A stretch of 64,000 bases of DNA from Oscillospiraceae bacterium (GCA_016288755.1 JAEELE010000137.1:62001-126000); one strand, 5' to 3'; positions 1 through 9,639 are shown, counted from the stretch's first letter. Program-made: numbers and translations. Notes: generated by a model not told the origin, from the letters alone.

Positions 1-2
1 CA

Positions 3-716
3 GAGCCCTATCCGATGGAGCAGCTCGACGGGGAGATCGCAGAGATCGAAGCGAACATCACTGCCGACCAAAACCGCCGGGATGATCTCATGCGCATCCG
101 TGACGGCAATCTGCGCGCGAAGAATGCCCTTTCGGAGCTGACCGGCGCACGCAGGACCGCGTATGCGTACTATCAGGCGATCAGCGATCTGCACAAGACC
201 GTGAACGGGCAGCAGAGCGGGCAGACCAAGCTGAGCTTTGAGGCGTATGTGCAGCAGTTCTATTTCCGGAAGGTCGTTGACGCGGCGAATCAGCGGCTCG
301 AATTTCTCACGGGCGATGTCTACAGCCTGCGCTGCCGCAGAGAAGCCAAAAACCTTGTCAATCAGGCAGGGCTCGACCTTGAGGTCTACGACGGATACAC
401 CGGCTGCTGGCGCGATGTTTCCACGCTCTCGGGCGGCGAATCCTTCATGGCATCGCTCTCGCTGGCACTCGGGCTCTCCGATGTGGTGCAGGCGCAGAAC
501 GGCGGCATCCGGCTCGATGCAATGTTCATCGACGAGGGCTTCGGCGCACTGGACGAGCATGCGCTCCGGCAGGCGATCCGCATGCTGAATACCCTCGCGG
601 ACGGCTCCAGACTGATCGGCGTGATCTCCCATGTTGCCGATCTCAAGGCGGAGATCCCCGCGCAGATCATCGTTACAAAGGACGCTGCAGGCAGCCGCAT
701 CGACATGCAGGTGTGA
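3..716 (+). CDS. sbcC: Exonuclease SbcC C-terminal part (5' truncated by window edge)
   Basis: Frame open from window start; ABC signature 'TLSGGESFMASLSLALGLSD' and Walker B 'LDAMFIDEGFGALDE' followed by 'VISHVADLKAEIP', typical of SbcC/Rad50 ATPases. Confidence 0.92.
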   Translation, partial: EPYPMEQLDGEIAEIEANITADQNRRDDLMRIRDGNLRAKNALSELTGARRTAYAYYQAISDLHKTVNGQQSGQTKLSFEAYVQQFYFRKVVDAANQRLEFLTGDVYSLRCRREAKNLVNQAGLDLEVYDGYTGCWRDVSTLSGGESFMASLSLALGLSDVVQAQNGGIRLDAMFIDEGFGALDEHALRQAIRMLNTLADGSRLIGVISHVADLKAEIPAQIIVTKDAAGSRIDMQV

Positions 717-730
717 GAAAGGAGCCGGAT

Positions 731-2089
731 ATGAAGGCACACAACCGATTATGCTGTATGCTCGCGGCGGTGCTGACACTGCTTGCGGCACTCCCCTGCC
801 TGCCCGCTTCGGCTGCGGATACGCCGGTCAGGGGAGATGTCTCCGGCGACGGCGTCACGGATATCGACGACGTGTATCTGCTGCGCGATTATCTGCTCGC
901 GAAACCTGCCGACGTCACCGCGGAGGCAGACCTCGACGGGAGCGGCAGCATCAGCGCGGCAGACCTCACACTCCTCAAACGCATGCTGCTCCCGCAAAAG
1001 CAGGAGCGCGCCGTGCTGATGATCTATCTGGTCGGTGCCGATCTGGAATCCGAGCTCTACGAGGCAAGCAACGATATCTACGAGCTGCAGCAGGCGGAAT
1101 ACGGCAGCGATCTGACCGTTGTCGTGCAGACCGGCGGCACGGCGCAGTGGCACACCGCCGGCATGACGGATTACGGCAACGATATGCTGATCTTCGACAG
1201 CACCGGCACAAGGCTCCGCCGCAGTGCGACGGATGCACATGCGATGGACGGGGGTTTTCTGCAGGCATTTATTGCGGACACTGCCGAGGAATTTCCTGCC
1301 GATCATTACGGGCTGATCCTCTGGGGGCACGGCATGGGTCCGCTCTACGGGCTCTGCTATGACCCGCTGTTCAGAAGCCGCCTGACGCTGCCCGCGCTCC
1401 GCGATGCCCTGACCGGCGCAGGCGTGCATTTTGACTGGGTCGGCTTTGACACCTGCCTCATGGCGAATGCGGAGACAGCGTATGCACTGCGCGGCTGTGC
1501 GGATTATATGATTGCTTCCGAAGAATCCGTCAGCGGCTACGGCTGGCACTACACCGATTTCGTCACCGAATGGTCGAAAAACCCCGGCATGGACACCGCC
1601 GCGCTTGCCGGTCTGATCATGGAGGATATCATCGCGGTCAACAAGGAAAACGATTTGTCTGCGACTGTCTCCTGCTTTGATCTCTCCTGCGCGGACGAGA
1701 TGATGACCGCGCTGTACGGCTTCATGGACGATGTGTATGACAGCTATCTGGCAGACGGCATCGGAACGGTGCAGCAGGCGCGCGCATCGGCTGCCGATTT
1801 CGGCGAGGGGCAATATGACATCACCGATCTGGATTCGCTGCTTGCGGCGTTTCCCGGCGACGGTGCCGACGCTGTCCGCGCGGTCATGCAGCGGATGATC
1901 ACCGACAATCTGTGCTGGATGACCGAGAACGCCTGCGGCATGTCGCTCTGGTTTTTCCGGAATCACCCGGAGGATTACAAAACCGTGCTCACATCCGCGC
2001 TGGAACCGATCGGCATCCGCCAGACGTATCTTGCTCAGCTGACGGAAATGGCACAGGCTGCCTGTGAGGCGCAGCAGACCGCTGCGTAA
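731..2089 (+). CDS. Secreted clostripain-family (C11) peptidase with N-terminal dockerin
   Basis: Signal peptide; dockerin pair 'GDVSGDGVTDIDDVYLLRDYLL...ADLDGSGSISAADLTLLKRMLL'; C11 features 'VLMIYLVGADLESE', 'LILWGHGMG', 'FDTCLMANAETAYAL'. RBS GAAAGGAG before ATG 731. Confidence 0.88.
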   Translation: MKAHNRLCCMLAAVLTLLAALPCLPASAADTPVRGDVSGDGVTDIDDVYLLRDYLLAKPADVTAEADLDGSGSISAADLTLLKRMLLPQKQERAVLMIYLVGADLESELYEASNDIYELQQAEYGSDLTVVVQTGGTAQWHTAGMTDYGNDMLIFDSTGTRLRRSATDAHAMDGGFLQAFIADTAEEFPADHYGLILWGHGMGPLYGLCYDPLFRSRLTLPALRDALTGAGVHFDWVGFDTCLMANAETAYALRGCADYMIASEESVSGYGWHYTDFVTEWSKNPGMDTAALAGLIMEDIIAVNKENDLSATVSCFDLSCADEMMTALYGFMDDVYDSYLADGIGTVQQARASAADFGEGQYDITDLDSLLAAFPGDGADAVRAVMQRMITDNLCWMTENACGMSLWFFRNHPEDYKTVLTSALEPIGIRQTYLAQLTEMAQAACEAQQTAA

Positions 2090-2604
2090 TGCCGATGCCG
2101 AACGAGAGAACGACCGTCTGCCATCCGATTGCGCCGGTGTTTGACGCCAACTCGCGCATTCTGATTCTCGGCAGCTTTCCGTCGGTGCGGTCGCGGGAGC
2201 AGGGCTTCTTCTACGGTCATCCTCAGAACCGCTTCTGGCGCGTCACCGCGGCTGTGTTTCATGCACAGACCCCGCTGACAGTTGCGGAAAAGCGCGCATT
2301 TCTGCTCCAAAACGGCATTGCCCTCTGGGATGTGATCGCGCAGTGTGAGATTGTCGGGTCGTCCGACAGCAGCATCCGCAATGCGATCCCGAATGACCTT
2401 TCCGTCATTCTGGATGCGGCGCTGATCGGGGCGATCTTTGTCAACGGCGGCACCGCTGCGAAATATTACGACAGATATCAGCTTCCGCGCACGCACAGAA
2501 ACGCGGTCAGGCTCCCCTCCACCAGCCCGGCAAACGCCGCATGGAGCATGGAGCGGCTGACCGCTGCATGGCAGATCATCAACAAAAACGGCACAGAGGT
2601 CTGA
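2089..2604 (+). CDS. DNA-deoxyinosine glycosylase / uracil-DNA glycosylase superfamily
   Basis: 'PVFDANSRILILGSFPSVRSREQGFFYGHPQNRFWRV' family signature; start overlaps upstream stop (TAATG). Confidence 0.85.
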   Translation: MPMPNERTTVCHPIAPVFDANSRILILGSFPSVRSREQGFFYGHPQNRFWRVTAAVFHAQTPLTVAEKRAFLLQNGIALWDVIAQCEIVGSSDSSIRNAIPNDLSVILDAALIGAIFVNGGTAAKYYDRYQLPRTHRNAVRLPSTSPANAAWSMERLTAAWQIINKNGTEV

Positions 2605-2620
2605 TCCCCTGTGCCGTTTT
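2584..2620. terminator. Bidirectional intrinsic terminator between convergent genes
   Basis: AAAACGGCACAG ... CTGTGCCGTTTTC inverted repeat with T/A tracts on both sides. Confidence 0.8.
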
Positions 2621-2621
2621 C

Positions 2622-2864
2622 TTATGGCTCAACGGTGTACAGTGCGGAGGCATCCTCCTTGGCGGCATGCTCAACTACCGACGCAACACGCACCCGCATG
2701 GTCTTTGTGCCGAGCGCGATCTCGATCAGATCGCCGACCTTGACATCATAGGATGCGCGCGCGGGCTTCCCGTTGACACTGACTCTGCCCGCATCGCATG
2801 CCTCATTCGCAACGGTGCGGCGCTTGATCAGACGGGATACCTTCAGATATTTGTCCAGTCTCAT
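2622..2864 (-). CDS. rqcP: S4-domain RNA-binding protein, RqcP/YabO (Hsp15-like)
   Basis: 'MRLDKYLKVSRLIKRRTVANEACDAGRVSVNGKPARASYDVKVGD' S4 signature, ~80 aa, next to HU and mazG as in other Firmicutes. Confidence 0.9.
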   Translation of the reverse strand: MRLDKYLKVSRLIKRRTVANEACDAGRVSVNGKPARASYDVKVGDLIEIALGTKTMRVRVASVVEHAAKEDASALYTVEP

Positions 2865-3151
2865 TTCTCCTGCTTTCCCTGATTGACAGCCTCCTTCAGA
2901 GACTTGGAAGCGCGGAACGCCGGTGCCTTCTTGGCAGGCGTGGTCATCGGATCCAGCGTGCGCGGGTTCTTCGTGACCTTTGCCTTGCGCTCATGGATCT
3001 CAAATGTGCCCAGCCCGGTCAGGTGAACCTTCTCACCCTTCACCAGCGCATCGATCAGCACAGATGTGACAAGGCTCAGTGCCTCGTCTGCCTGCTTTCT
3101 GGTGCAGTGACCCTTCTGCACCAGCGCGGTGATCAATTCGATTTTAGTCAT
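2861..3151 (-). CDS. hup: HU family DNA-binding protein
   Basis: 'MTKIELITALVQKGHCTRKQADEALSLVTSVLIDALVKGEKVHLTGLGTFEIHERKAKVTKNPRTL'; RBS GGAGG before ATG at 3151. Confidence 0.93.
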   Translation of the reverse strand: MTKIELITALVQKGHCTRKQADEALSLVTSVLIDALVKGEKVHLTGLGTFEIHERKAKVTKNPRTLDPMTTPAKKAPAFRASKSLKEAVNQGKQEK

Positions 3152-3270
3152 TGTTACATCCTCCACATTGCATTCTCTTTATAGCCTTTTTTATGTTCTG
3201 ATCTGCCCCTCGGACAGAAGAAACCGATACAAGAGACAGACAGCTTCTCTTTGTACTGCCTGCGTGATGT

Positions 3271-4101
3271 TCATTCCCCGCCGGAAATCTGTCTCTTTGC
3301 CTGATCCCAATAACGGTCAAGCTCCTCGATCGGCAGCGCGGACATGTCTTTGCCGTCAGCCGTCACGAGCTGTTCTGTCTGTCTGAAGCGTCTTAAGAAT
3401 TTCATCGAAGCCGAGCGCAGCGCAGTTTCTGCGTCCACATGCAGATGCCGCGCCGTATTGACGCAGGAGAACAGCAGATCGCCGAGCTCCTCCTCGATCT
3501 GTTGCTGACTCCCCTGCTGCATGGCAGCCTCGAGCTCGTCGGTCTCCCGGCGGATATAATCGAATGCACCCTCCGCGGAGCTCCAGTCCATGCCGGCACG
3601 CGCGGCACGCTTGCCGAGCTTCTGTGCATACATCAGTGCAGGAAGCGCCCGGCACACGCCCTCGAGCGTCTCCGAAGCCGTCTCCTGATGCTTGGTCTGC
3701 TGCTTGATGCTGTCCCAGTTTCTGAGCACCTCGTCGCTGTTTTCCACGGACACCTCGCCGAATACATGCGGATGCCGGACCACGAGCTTGCGGCAGACCT
3801 CATCGCAGATATCGTCAAACGAGAAATTGCCCTGCTCGTTCTCGATCTGGCAATGGAAAACGACCTGCAGCAGCACGTCGCCGAGCTCCTCGCGCAGCAT
3901 CGGCACGCTGTTCATGTCGATCGCCTCGACTGCCTCGTAGCACTCCTCCAGCAGGTCCTGCCGGATGCTCATATGCGACTGTTCCCTGTCCCACGGGCAG
4001 CCGTTCTCGCTGCGCAGGACCTGCATGATCTGCAGCAGCTCAGCGATGCCGTAATGCGGGCAGTCCCGCAGCGCGTCAAGCGTCTCTTTGCTTGTTATCA
4101 T
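3271..4101 (-). CDS. mazG: Nucleoside triphosphate pyrophosphohydrolase MazG
   Basis: 'LRSENGCPWDREQSHMSIRQDLLEECYEAVEAID' and 'EELGDVLLQVVFHCQIE' duplicated MazG motifs. Confidence 0.94.
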   Translation of the reverse strand: MITSKETLDALRDCPHYGIAELLQIMQVLRSENGCPWDREQSHMSIRQDLLEECYEAVEAIDMNSVPMLREELGDVLLQVVFHCQIENEQGNFSFDDICDEVCRKLVVRHPHVFGEVSVENSDEVLRNWDSIKQQTKHQETASETLEGVCRALPALMYAQKLGKRAARAGMDWSSAEGAFDYIRRETDELEAAMQQGSQQQIEEELGDLLFSCVNTARHLHVDAETALRSASMKFLRRFRQTEQLVTADGKDMSALPIEELDRYWDQAKRQISGGE

Positions 4102-4231
4102 AGTATTTTAATATTACCCCATTTTTGAATAAAATGCAAGCGATTTGAATGCGCTTCTCAAACCTTCCCGATAATAACTGTCTGAGCAAACTGTTTTTTG
4201 GTGAAAATCACAGGGTCATCACAGTACATTT

Positions 4232-5248
4232 TCACTTCCGGTCGATAAACCCGACCTTGCGGAAAACCTTCGAGAGCGTTTTCCGGGTGATCCGGTATGC
4301 CTGCTCGGAGCCTGTGTCGATGCACTGCGTCAGATATGCCTTGTCAGCGATCAGCCGCGCATATTCCGTGCGCACCGGCTCGAGATGGTCTGCGACAGCC
4401 TCGCCGACTGCCGTTTTGAAGTCGCCGTAGCCCTTGCCCGCAAATTCAGCTTCGATCTCCTCCATCGTTTTGCCGGTCACAGCGCCGTAGATCGTCATCA
4501 GGTTGTTGATGCCGTCCTTGCCCTCGCGGAAGACGACCTCCGCGTCAGAATCGGTGACTGCGCGGCGGAACTTGCGCAGGATCGTGTCCTTGTCATCGAG
4601 AATATACACGCAGGCGTTGGCGTTTTCATCGGATTTGGACATCTTCTTCGTCGGGTCCTGCAGCGACATCAGGCGGGCGCCCTGCTTCGGAAAATAGCCG
4701 TCCGGAACGGTGAAGGTGTCACCGTAGCGCTGGTTGAAGCGGATCGCGATATTGCGCGCGAGCTCCAGATGCTGCTTCTGGTCGGCGCCGATCGGCACGA
4801 GATCTGCATTATATGCAAGAATATCCGCAGCCATCAGCACCGGATAGGTAAACAGACCGGCGTTGATGTTGTCCGAATGCTTGGCGCTCTTGTCCTTGAA
4901 CTGTGTCATGCGGTTCAGCTCGCCGAACATCGTCGAGCACGAGAGCACCCAGCTCAGCTCCGCGTGATGCGGGTTGCGGCTCTGCACGAAGGTGATGCTC
5001 TTTTCCGGGTCCATGCCGCATGCCAGCATCAGTGCAAAGGCGCGCATCGTGTTCTGGCGCAGCGCACTGGGCTCCTGCATGACCGTGATCGCGTGGAGAT
5101 CGGCGATCGCATAGATGCATTCAAATTCCTTCTGCAGCGTATCCCAGCTGCGGATCGCGCCGATATAATTGCCCAGCGTGAATACACCGGTCGGCTGGAT
5201 CGCGCTGAAAATACGCTTCTTCTTGATTTCCGTGGATTGCTCAGGCAT
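4232..5248 (-). CDS. trpS: Tryptophanyl-tRNA synthetase
   Basis: 'IFSAIQPTGVFTLGNYIGAIR' HIGH-like and 'KKMSKSDENANACVYILDD' KMSKS motifs; RBS AAAGGAG places the start at 5248, not 5269. Confidence 0.95.
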   Translation of the reverse strand: MPEQSTEIKKKRIFSAIQPTGVFTLGNYIGAIRSWDTLQKEFECIYAIADLHAITVMQEPSALRQNTMRAFALMLACGMDPEKSITFVQSRNPHHAELSWVLSCSTMFGELNRMTQFKDKSAKHSDNINAGLFTYPVLMAADILAYNADLVPIGADQKQHLELARNIAIRFNQRYGDTFTVPDGYFPKQGARLMSLQDPTKKMSKSDENANACVYILDDKDTILRKFRRAVTDSDAEVVFREGKDGINNLMTIYGAVTGKTMEEIEAEFAGKGYGDFKTAVGEAVADHLEPVRTEYARLIADKAYLTQCIDTGSEQAYRITRKTLSKVFRKVGFIDRK

Positions 5249-5265
5249 TGCTCTGCTCCTTTCGC

Positions 5266-5802
5266 TCATTGGTTCCCGACAGCAGCGTTCGGGTCAATGC
5301 CTGCCGCCTTGTCCTTCATCTGTGCACCGCGCAGCTCATTCATCACGCGCTGATACATCCCGATAAACAGTCTGTCGCGCTCGCTGCGGTTCTCGTCGAA
5401 GGGGTGCATCTCCAGACGGTAAATGCCGCCGGTCGTCAGAATATAGGCAAAATGCGTGCCGGCAGGCGGGAGCTCCAGCGTATCCGCCTTCTTTGCGCTC
5501 TCGATATAGGAGGCGGCAGCGTTGACAAGCGCACGGGCAGTCTGCACGACGCTCGGATAGCGCTGAGCTGCACCGGAATAGTCCCCGCCGGGGCTGAAAT
5601 AGAGGTTCGCGGCGCCGTTGATGTAGCAAGCGAGCGTCGTCGTGATATTGCGTGCCATCGGCATATCGACAACAACGCCGTATACCGTGCTCTGCGTCAT
5701 AAACTGAGTGAAGTTGGAAGGAGAAAGGTGCAGCGCCTGATTTCTGGTGATCAGATAGGGCTTGCTGACAGGCATCTTTCTCACGGTTCCGTTATTGGGC
5801 AT
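5266..5802 (-). CDS. Conserved-looking protein of unknown function
   Basis: 178-aa ORF, no overlapping better ORF, stop overlaps the trpS ORF start region (ATGA); no domain recognised. Confidence 0.7.
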   Translation of the reverse strand: MPNNGTVRKMPVSKPYLITRNQALHLSPSNFTQFMTQSTVYGVVVDMPMARNITTTLACYINGAANLYFSPGGDYSGAAQRYPSVVQTARALVNAAASYIESAKKADTLELPPAGTHFAYILTTGGIYRLEMHPFDENRSERDRLFIGMYQRVMNELRGAQMKDKAAGIDPNAAVGNQ

Positions 5803-6026
5803 GATGGTTTCATTCCTTTCATTGTGCGTTGGTATTCTGCGGATGACTTCATCCGGCAGATTGTTTCTATTATAACATAGATTTCAGGAAAAATCAATGG
5901 GAGAGCACTGAAAAAATTCCGCCTTATGAGAAAAACCGCCTGCTCTGCTGCATAAAGCATCCGTTCTGCGCATATTATGCAGCAGCCGGTCTCTGCACAT
6001 GACCGGCAGAGGGGGGAAGCCTTCGC

Positions 6027-7643
6027 ATGGAAGCACAATCCGTTCTGCGCGGCTCTGCCTGGCTGATGGCATCGGCGCTGATCGCAAAGCTGCTCGGTGC
6101 AGTGTTCCGCATTCCGCTGACCGCCGCGCTCGGCGGCACGGGCATGGGCTATTATTCCTGTGCCTACGGGCTGTTTCTGCCGGTGTTTGCGCTCTCCGTC
6201 ACCGGCATCAACACGGCAGCAGCCGCACTCACCGCCCGCTATTACGGCGAAAACCGCCCGCGGGCAGCACAGCGGGTCATCCGGCTGGCACTGCGGCTCT
6301 TCGGCATCGGCGGGCTCGCAGGCGGGGCGGTGCTGTTCTGTACCGCGAATCTGATCTGCACGCGGCTGCTGCAAAACCCCGGCGCCGCACTTGCCGTCAG
6401 GAGCTTTGCACCGGCAGTCTGGTTTTGCTGTATTTCAGCTGTTCTGCGCGGCGAGGCAGAGGGGCTCCGGCAGATGACGCCGACTGCCGTCTCACAGATC
6501 GCCGAGGGCTTCGGCAGAGTCGGCTGCGGACTGGCGCTCTGCTTTGCGGCACTTCGGTTTCCGCAGATATGGCAGCAGGTCCTTCCGCAAGGCACACAGT
6601 CTGCGGAGGCTGCCGCTGCGGCTGCGATCCTCGGCGTGACGCTCTCCGCTGCGATCGGGACGGCGGTCATGCTGCTGGCGCGCCGAAGGCTGATCTTCCC
6701 CGCGCCGACCGGAACGGAAGCACTGCCCGCCGACCGCGTCCTGCTCCGCGATCTGGTGCAGCTGCTCCTGCCGATCGCCGCAGCCTCGCTCGTGACGAAT
6801 CTGACCACGCTGATCGACACCGCGACCGCGATCCGTCTGCTTTCGGCATTTGCAGCAAAGAACGCAGAAACGGAGCCGCCTGCCGATACAGCGAATTTCC
6901 TCTTCGGCGCATATTCCGGGCTTGCCGTGACCGTGTTCAATCTGGTGCCCTCCGTGACCAACATGCTCGGGAAGGGCGTTCTTCCGGCTTTTTCGCACGC
7001 CTGTGCGCAAAACCGCCTCGACGAGACGGCTCAGCACGCCGAGGCGGTTTTACGCAGAACGGCATTTCTTGCAGTGCCGTCGGGATTCGGCATCGCAGTG
7101 CTGGCAGAGCCGATTCTCCGGCTGCTGTTCTCCGGGCGCCCGGACGAGGCACAGGCTGCCGCCCTCCCGCTCGCAGTGCTCGGCGTCGCCGTGATCTTCA
7201 CGGCACTGTCGTTTCCGCTGTTCAGCATGCTGCAGGCAGCCGGCGCAGCAGGCACGACCGTCACGGTCATGCTGGTCGGTGCCGCCGTGAAGCTCCTCGC
7301 CAATCTCCTGCTGATTCCGCGGCTGGGACCGGTCGGCGCCGCAGCCGCAACGGTTCTCTCCTACGCAGTCATTCTGGTCGGCGCCGCCTCGGTGTTCCGC
7401 CGTGTGACGGGCATCGCGGTGAAGCTGCTCCGCATCTGCGCGCTGCCGCTGCTCGGCGGCTGTGCGTGCGCCTTTGCGGCAAGAACTGTGTTCACGGCGC
7501 TGAACGGCAGCGTCTCCCCGGCTGCTGCACTGTTCGCAGCGGTCGCGGCTGGCGGGGCTTGCCATCTGACCGTCTGTCTGCCGCGCAGCCTTGTGCAGAT
7601 GCTTGACAAAACCCGGCGAAGGGATTATAATAATGCAGGATAA
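6027..7643 (+). CDS. SpoVB/MurJ-like polysaccharide flippase (MATE/MVF superfamily)
   Basis: Multi-TM; 'SVLRGSAWLMASALIAKLLGAVFRIPLTAALGGTGMGYYSCAY' N-terminus typical of SpoVB/YtgP family. Confidence 0.88.
   Translation: MEAQSVLRGSAWLMASALIAKLLGAVFRIPLTAALGGTGMGYYSCAYGLFLPVFALSVTGINTAAAALTARYYGENRPRAAQRVIRLALRLFGIGGLAGGAVLFCTANLICTRLLQNPGAALAVRSFAPAVWFCCISAVLRGEAEGLRQMTPTAVSQIAEGFGRVGCGLALCFAALRFPQIWQQVLPQGTQSAEAAAAAAILGVTLSAAIGTAVMLLARRRLIFPAPTGTEALPADRVLLRDLVQLLLPIAAASLVTNLTTLIDTATAIRLLSAFAAKNAETEPPADTANFLFGAYSGLAVTVFNLVPSVTNMLGKGVLPAFSHACAQNRLDETAQHAEAVLRRTAFLAVPSGFGIAVLAEPILRLLFSGRPDEAQAAALPLAVLGVAVIFTALSFPLFSMLQAAGAAGTTVTVMLVGAAVKLLANLLLIPRLGPVGAAAATVLSYAVILVGAASVFRRVTGIAVKLLRICALPLLGGCACAFAARTVFTALNGSVSPAAALFAAVAAGGACHLTVCLPRSLVQMLDKTRRRDYNNAG
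7603..7631 (+). promoter_or_regulatory. Sigma-70-type promoter for the ttcA-like gene, inside the 3' end of the flippase CDS
   Basis: TTGACA (7603-7608), 17-nt spacer, TATAAT (7626-7631). Confidence 0.8.
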
Positions 7644-7651
7644 CAACAGAA

Positions 7652-8533
7652 ATGAGGTTCAATATGGTCATACCGAATGCGATCGAGGAGTCTGTCGTCG
7701 GCAAATTCCGCAAGCCGATCTGGACGAAATTCTTAAAGGGCATCCGCGAATATCAGCTGATTCTGCCCGGCGACAAAATAGCCGTGTGCATCTCCGGCGG
7801 CAAGGATTCCATGCTCATGGGCAAATGTATGCAGCGGCTCCAGCGATACAGCAAGATCCCGTTTGAGGTTGAGTTCATCGTCATGGACCCGGGCTACAGC
7901 GAGATCAATCGCAGAAAAATCGAGGAGAACGCGGAGCGTCTCGGGCTGCCGGTCAGAATCTATGACACGCGCATCTTCGAGGCGGTCGACAAGATCACGC
8001 AGAACCCCTGCTATCTCTGTGCACGGATGCGGCGCGGGCATCTTTATCAGATCGCACAGAGCATCGGTTGCAACAAAATCGCGCTCGGCCATCACTACGA
8101 CGACGTCATCGAGACAATCCTGATGGGCATGCTCTACGGCTCGCAGATTCAGACGATGATGCCGAAGATTCACAGCGAGAATTTTGCGGGCATGGAGCTC
8201 ATCCGCCCGATGTATCTTGTCCGGGAGGATGCGATTCTGCACTGGATGCGCTACAATGAGCTTGAATTTATCCGCTGTGCCTGCCGCGTCACCGAGCGAA
8301 TCGGCAATGATGCCAACGACTGCGGCGGCTCCAAGCGGCAGGAGATCAAGCTGCTGCTGCGGCAGCTCCGCGCGGTAAGCCCGGCGATCGACAAGAACAT
8401 CTTCCGCAGTGTGGAAAATGTCAATCTGCAAACGATCATTTCCTATCACATCGGCGATGAATATCACCATTTCCTCGACGACTACGACAAGGGCAAAAGC
8501 ATCCGCGGCACGGTTGCCGGGGATGATGAATAA
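7652..8533 (+). CDS. TtcA-like tRNA 2-thiocytidine biosynthesis PP-loop ATPase
   Basis: PP-loop 'CISGGKDSMLMGK', CxxC 'CYLCARMRRGHLY', 'ALGHHYDDVIETILMGMLYG'. Confidence 0.88.
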   Translation: MRFNMVIPNAIEESVVGKFRKPIWTKFLKGIREYQLILPGDKIAVCISGGKDSMLMGKCMQRLQRYSKIPFEVEFIVMDPGYSEINRRKIEENAERLGLPVRIYDTRIFEAVDKITQNPCYLCARMRRGHLYQIAQSIGCNKIALGHHYDDVIETILMGMLYGSQIQTMMPKIHSENFAGMELIRPMYLVREDAILHWMRYNELEFIRCACRVTERIGNDANDCGGSKRQEIKLLLRQLRAVSPAIDKNIFRSVENVNLQTIISYHIGDEYHHFLDDYDKGKSIRGTVAGDDE

Positions 8534-8572
8534 ACGAAAACGAACCATCCGCGCGGATGGTCCGTTTTTCGT
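8534..8572. terminator. Bidirectional terminator between convergent genes
   Basis: AACGAACCATCC GCGC GGATGGTCCGTT with A-rich left and T-rich right flanks. Confidence 0.75.
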
Positions 8573-8914
8573 TCAGAAGTTTGCGCCGTTCCAGCCCCAG
8601 TACGGCGTGGACGCATACGCAACGTAGATGCGGTCTGCCGGGATGCCGAGCGTATCGGTCAGCAGTGCGGTGATCCTTCCGGTCAGTACCGAGAGCACAT
8701 TTGCCTGTGCGCTGCCGTAGATGCTGACGGAAACCATTGCAGCGGGCGCGTCGCTCCCCTTGAACCAGAGCATCTGCTCCCCTTCGATGCCGACCATCAG
8801 CCAGCCCTCGGATTTGCCCGGAATCGTGCTGATCGCCTGCCCGAGCCCGGATTTGATCGTTTCCGCCTGTGCAGCCGGAACCTTCGCGTTTGTTTTAACA
8901 TTGATAAACGGCAT
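8573..8914 (-). CDS. Macrophage migration inhibitory factor (MIF)/tautomerase superfamily protein
   Basis: 113 aa, Met followed by Pro (catalytic Pro1 after Met removal), 'MVSVSIYG' and C-terminal 'ADRIYVAYASTPYWGWNGANF' resembling MIF 'DRVYINY...GWNNSTF'. Confidence 0.85.
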   Translation of the reverse strand: MPFINVKTNAKVPAAQAETIKSGLGQAISTIPGKSEGWLMVGIEGEQMLWFKGSDAPAAMVSVSIYGSAQANVLSVLTGRITALLTDTLGIPADRIYVAYASTPYWGWNGANF

Positions 8915-9001
8915 AATGCCACCTCCGATTTCATGATAGCTCTATTATACCACAGGATTGCAAAAAGTGCAACGGAAATCTGAAAATTCCGGCGGATGCA
9001 A

Positions 9002-9586
9002 TCAAATAATGCCCTTGATAAAAATCTCGATGCCGATGCCGATCAGAATCAGCCCGCCGAGGACATTGGCGCCGCCCGCGAGTCTCGTGCCGAATTTCTT
9101 CCCGATCGACACGCCGCCGATGCAGATGCCGAGCGTCACGACCGCGATGATCACGGAGCACAGGAACGCAGTCGGCAGCCTGTATTCCGCGATCGTGAAC
9201 CCGACAGAGAGCGCGTCGATCGAGGTCGCGATCGCCTGCATGAGCAGAGCCGCCGGTGTCAGCCGGACAGGCTTGTCATCCTCCCCGCGGTGCCGGATGC
9301 CCTCGATGAGCATTTTTCCGCCGATCAGCAGGAGCAGGATCAGCGCGATCCACGGGATCAGCTTCTGAAACTGCGAAAACACCTGTACGACCGTGTGGAT
9401 ACAGACCCAGCCGACCATCGGCATCAGAAACTGAAAAAACGCAAACGCACCGGCAATGCCGAGCTGCTTTTTCAAGCGCATCTTCGGCTCCTGCAGCCCG
9501 TTTGCCAGCGAGACGGAAAAGGCATCCATCGCGAGCCCGACGCCGAGCAGCGCACTGTTCAGCAGAAACAAACCGAACTGATCCAT
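9002..9586 (-). CDS. mntP: Manganese efflux pump MntP
   Basis: 'LLGVGLAMDAFSVSLANGLQEP', 'ILLLLIGGKMLIEGIRH', 'TSIDALSVGF' conserved DAFSVS/DALSVG repeats; start at 9586. Confidence 0.93.
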   Translation of the reverse strand: MDQFGLFLLNSALLGVGLAMDAFSVSLANGLQEPKMRLKKQLGIAGAFAFFQFLMPMVGWVCIHTVVQVFSQFQKLIPWIALILLLLIGGKMLIEGIRHRGEDDKPVRLTPAALLMQAIATSIDALSVGFTIAEYRLPTAFLCSVIIAVVTLGICIGGVSIGKKFGTRLAGGANVLGGLILIGIGIEIFIKGII

Positions 9587-9604
9587 AAAAGCTCCTCCCT
9601 GCAT

Positions 9605-9639
9605 AAAAAAACGACTTCCGGCAGCAGCGCCGAAGCCGT
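9605..9639 (-). terminator. Intrinsic terminator of the riboswitch expression platform upstream of mntP
   Basis: Minus strand ACGGCTTCGGC-GCTGCT-GCCGGAAGTCGT followed by TTTTTT; hairpin with one bulge. Confidence 0.82.

Noticed and set aside
4102-4231. Possible T-box or other tRNA-sensing leader near trpS
   Set aside because: The region is downstream of trpS (minus strand) and lacks any T-box sequence; trpS is co-transcribed with the gene upstream of it.
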